Source: Microbacterium sp. PM5
GTDB taxonomy: Bacteria > Actinomycetota > Actinomycetes > Actinomycetales > Microbacteriaceae
DNA length: 64,000 nucleotides
Assembly (NCBI RefSeq): GCF_003293595.1
Contig: NZ_CP022162.1
Location: forward strand, 2,983,432 to 3,047,431
Direction of reading: 5' to 3'
Positions 62,832-64,000 of the stretch are shown piece by piece; positions within the stretch are counted from its first letter, which is position 1; each line of letters begins with the position of its first letter. The position numbers and the translations under genes were made by a program. The notes beneath the pieces were generated by a model. It had not been told where the DNA came from and did not search any database. It saw nothing but the letters and a program-made list of their open reading frames with translations.

Positions 62832-64000
62832 TTGGAAGGTCCAGAAATCACCGCCGCCGAAGCCGTTCTCGACAACGGCCGATTCGGCACCCGCACGATC
62901 CGGTTCGAGACCGGACGACTGGCGCAGCAGGCACAGGGTGCCGTCGCCGCCTACCTCGACGAAGAGACCATGCTGCTGTCGGCCACGAGCGCGGGCAAGC
63001 ACCCGCGTGAGGGCTTCGACTTCTTCCCGCTGACCGTCGACGTCGAAGAGCGTTCGTACGCGGCCGGCAAGATCCCGGGATCGTTCTTCCGCCGCGAGGG
63101 CCGTCCCTCCACCGAGGCGATCCTCGTGTGCCGCCTCATCGACCGGCCGCTGCGCCCGTCGTTCGTGGATGGCCTGCGCAACGAGGTCCAGATCGTCGTC
63201 ACCGTCCTGAGCATCGCCCCGGGCGAGTTCTACGACGCGCTGGCGATCAACGCGGCATCGCTGTCGACGCAGATCTCCGGCCTGCCGTTCTCTGGCCCCA
63301 TCGCCGGTGTCCGCCTCGCGCTCATCCCGGGCCACGGCGAGCACGCCGACCAGTGGGTCGCGTTCCCGACGGCCGCTCAGGTCGAGGAGGCCGTGTTCGA
63401 CCTGATGGTCGCCGGTCGCGTCCTCGAGGACGGCGACGTCGCGATCATGATGGTCGAGGCCGAAGCCACCGAGAACAGCTGGAACCTCATCAAGGCCGGC
63501 GCGGTCAAGCCCAGCGAGGAGATCGTCGCGCAGGGCCTGGAGGCCTCCAAGCCCTTCATCAAGGAGCTCGTCGCGGCGCAGAACGTGGTGGCGAACACCG
63601 CGGCCAAGGAGATCCAGCCCTACCCGGTCTTCCCGGCGTACGCGAAGGAGACCTACGACTTCGTCGCCGGTCGCGCCTACGACCGCCTCGTGCCGGTGTA
63701 CCAGATCGCCGACAAGATCGAGCGTCAGAACGCCGACGACGCCGTGAAGGACGACGTCAAGGCGCAGCTGGTCGCCGCCGTCGAGGCGGGCGAGCTGCCC
63801 GAGAGCGCGCTGGCCGAGTTCGGCGGCGCCTACAAGTCGGTCACCAAGCTCATCGTGCGCAGCCGCATCCTCACCGAGGGTGTGCGCATCGACGGCCGTG
63901 GCCTGGCGGACATCCGTCCGCTGGATGCCGAGGTGCAGGTCATCCCGCGCGTGCACGGTTCGGCGATCTTCCAGCGCGGCGAGACCCAGATCCTGGGTGT
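62832..64000 (+). CDS. pnp: polynucleotide phosphorylase, 3' end beyond window
   Basis: First 389 codons of PNPase, the phosphorolytic 3'-5' exoribonuclease and RNA polymerase/tailing enzyme. The first RNase PH domain is complete ([60 protein letters not shown]), the helical linker follows, and the second RNase PH domain has begun ([32 protein letters not shown]). TTG start at 62832 fixed by GAAGGAGAG. Active-site residues of the second core, the KH and S1 domains are outside the window. Confidence 0.96.
   Translation, partial: MEGPEITAAEAVLDNGRFGTRTIRFETGRLAQQAQGAVAAYLDEETMLLSATSAGKHPREGFDFFPLTVDVEERSYAAGKIPGSFFRREGRPSTEAILVCRLIDRPLRPSFVDGLRNEVQIVVTVLSIAPGEFYDALAINAASLSTQISGLPFSGPIAGVRLALIPGHGEHADQWVAFPTAAQVEEAVFDLMVAGRVLEDGDVAIMMVEAEATENSWNLIKAGAVKPSEEIVAQGLEASKPFIKELVAAQNVVANTAAKEIQPYPVFPAYAKETYDFVAGRAYDRLVPVYQIADKIERQNADDAVKDDVKAQLVAAVEAGELPESALAEFGGAYKSVTKLIVRSRILTEGVRIDGRGLADIRPLDAEVQVIPRVHGSAIFQRGETQILG

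Overview
The window is high-GC DNA (roughly 70% by eye) from an actinobacterium. Gene content and protein signatures fit Microbacteriaceae, most likely Microbacterium or a close relative: an M50 protease next to ispG, prolyl-tRNA synthetase with the inserted editing domain, the nusA-ylxR-infB-rbfA-truB-ribF block, rpsO and pnp, DUF5302, DUF1206, the CE1758/CE1759 flavin pair, and many genes with a -10 hexamer (TAGGCT-like) about six bases before the start codon. It is ordinary chromosome. I see no rRNA, tRNA, phage, transposase or CRISPR.

Layout. 0-7 kb: partial membrane protein, site-2 protease, fused anthranilate synthase behind a Trp leader peptide and attenuator, and ispG between two paralogous Cys-rich lipoproteins. 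7-12 kb: sulfur amino-acid PLP enzyme, Lrp regulator, ACC deaminase with its GntR regulator, RNB ribonuclease. 12-19 kb: proS, secreted GH5-CBM2 cellulase, LOG-family protein, FMN-binding stress protein, DUF1206 and an acetate-uptake protein. 19-28 kb: transcription/translation block nusA, ylxR, infB, rbfA, (mutY opposite), truB, two membrane proteins, ribF, then deoC opposite. 28-34 kb: copper export (CsoR-type operator, chaperone, ATPase), a SNF2 helicase with a long structured leader, phosphofructokinase. 34-36 kb: an AbiEi-like/DUF559 nuclease-fold protein flanked by repeats built on GTGTCCCACTT, the oddest part of the window. 36-49 kb: oligopeptidase B, Pit phosphate transporter with a small membrane partner, metallophosphoesterase, MerR with aldo/keto reductase, aspartase, FAA hydrolase, FKBP, YceI, EamA and MFS transporters, DUF167. 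49-64 kb: rpsO, then about 13 kb of metabolic genes (2OG-Fe oxygenase, luciferase-like pair, GH15, a divergent G6PDH, CitA/CitB-like two-component system with DctA, DedA, a GT4-SGNH fusion, DUF5302), then pnp behind an Actino-pnp-like leader, cut by the window end.

How the genes work together. Several local circuits can be read directly: ribosome-mediated attenuation of anthranilate synthase; copper-responsive export; a MerR-controlled reductase; a dicarboxylate sensor/regulator facing its transporter. Two window-wide patterns stand out: an octamer CGGCATCC/GGATGCCG far commoner than base composition predicts, and a fixed -10 to start-codon spacing indicating many leaderless mRNAs. Both rest on visual reading and need counting by program.
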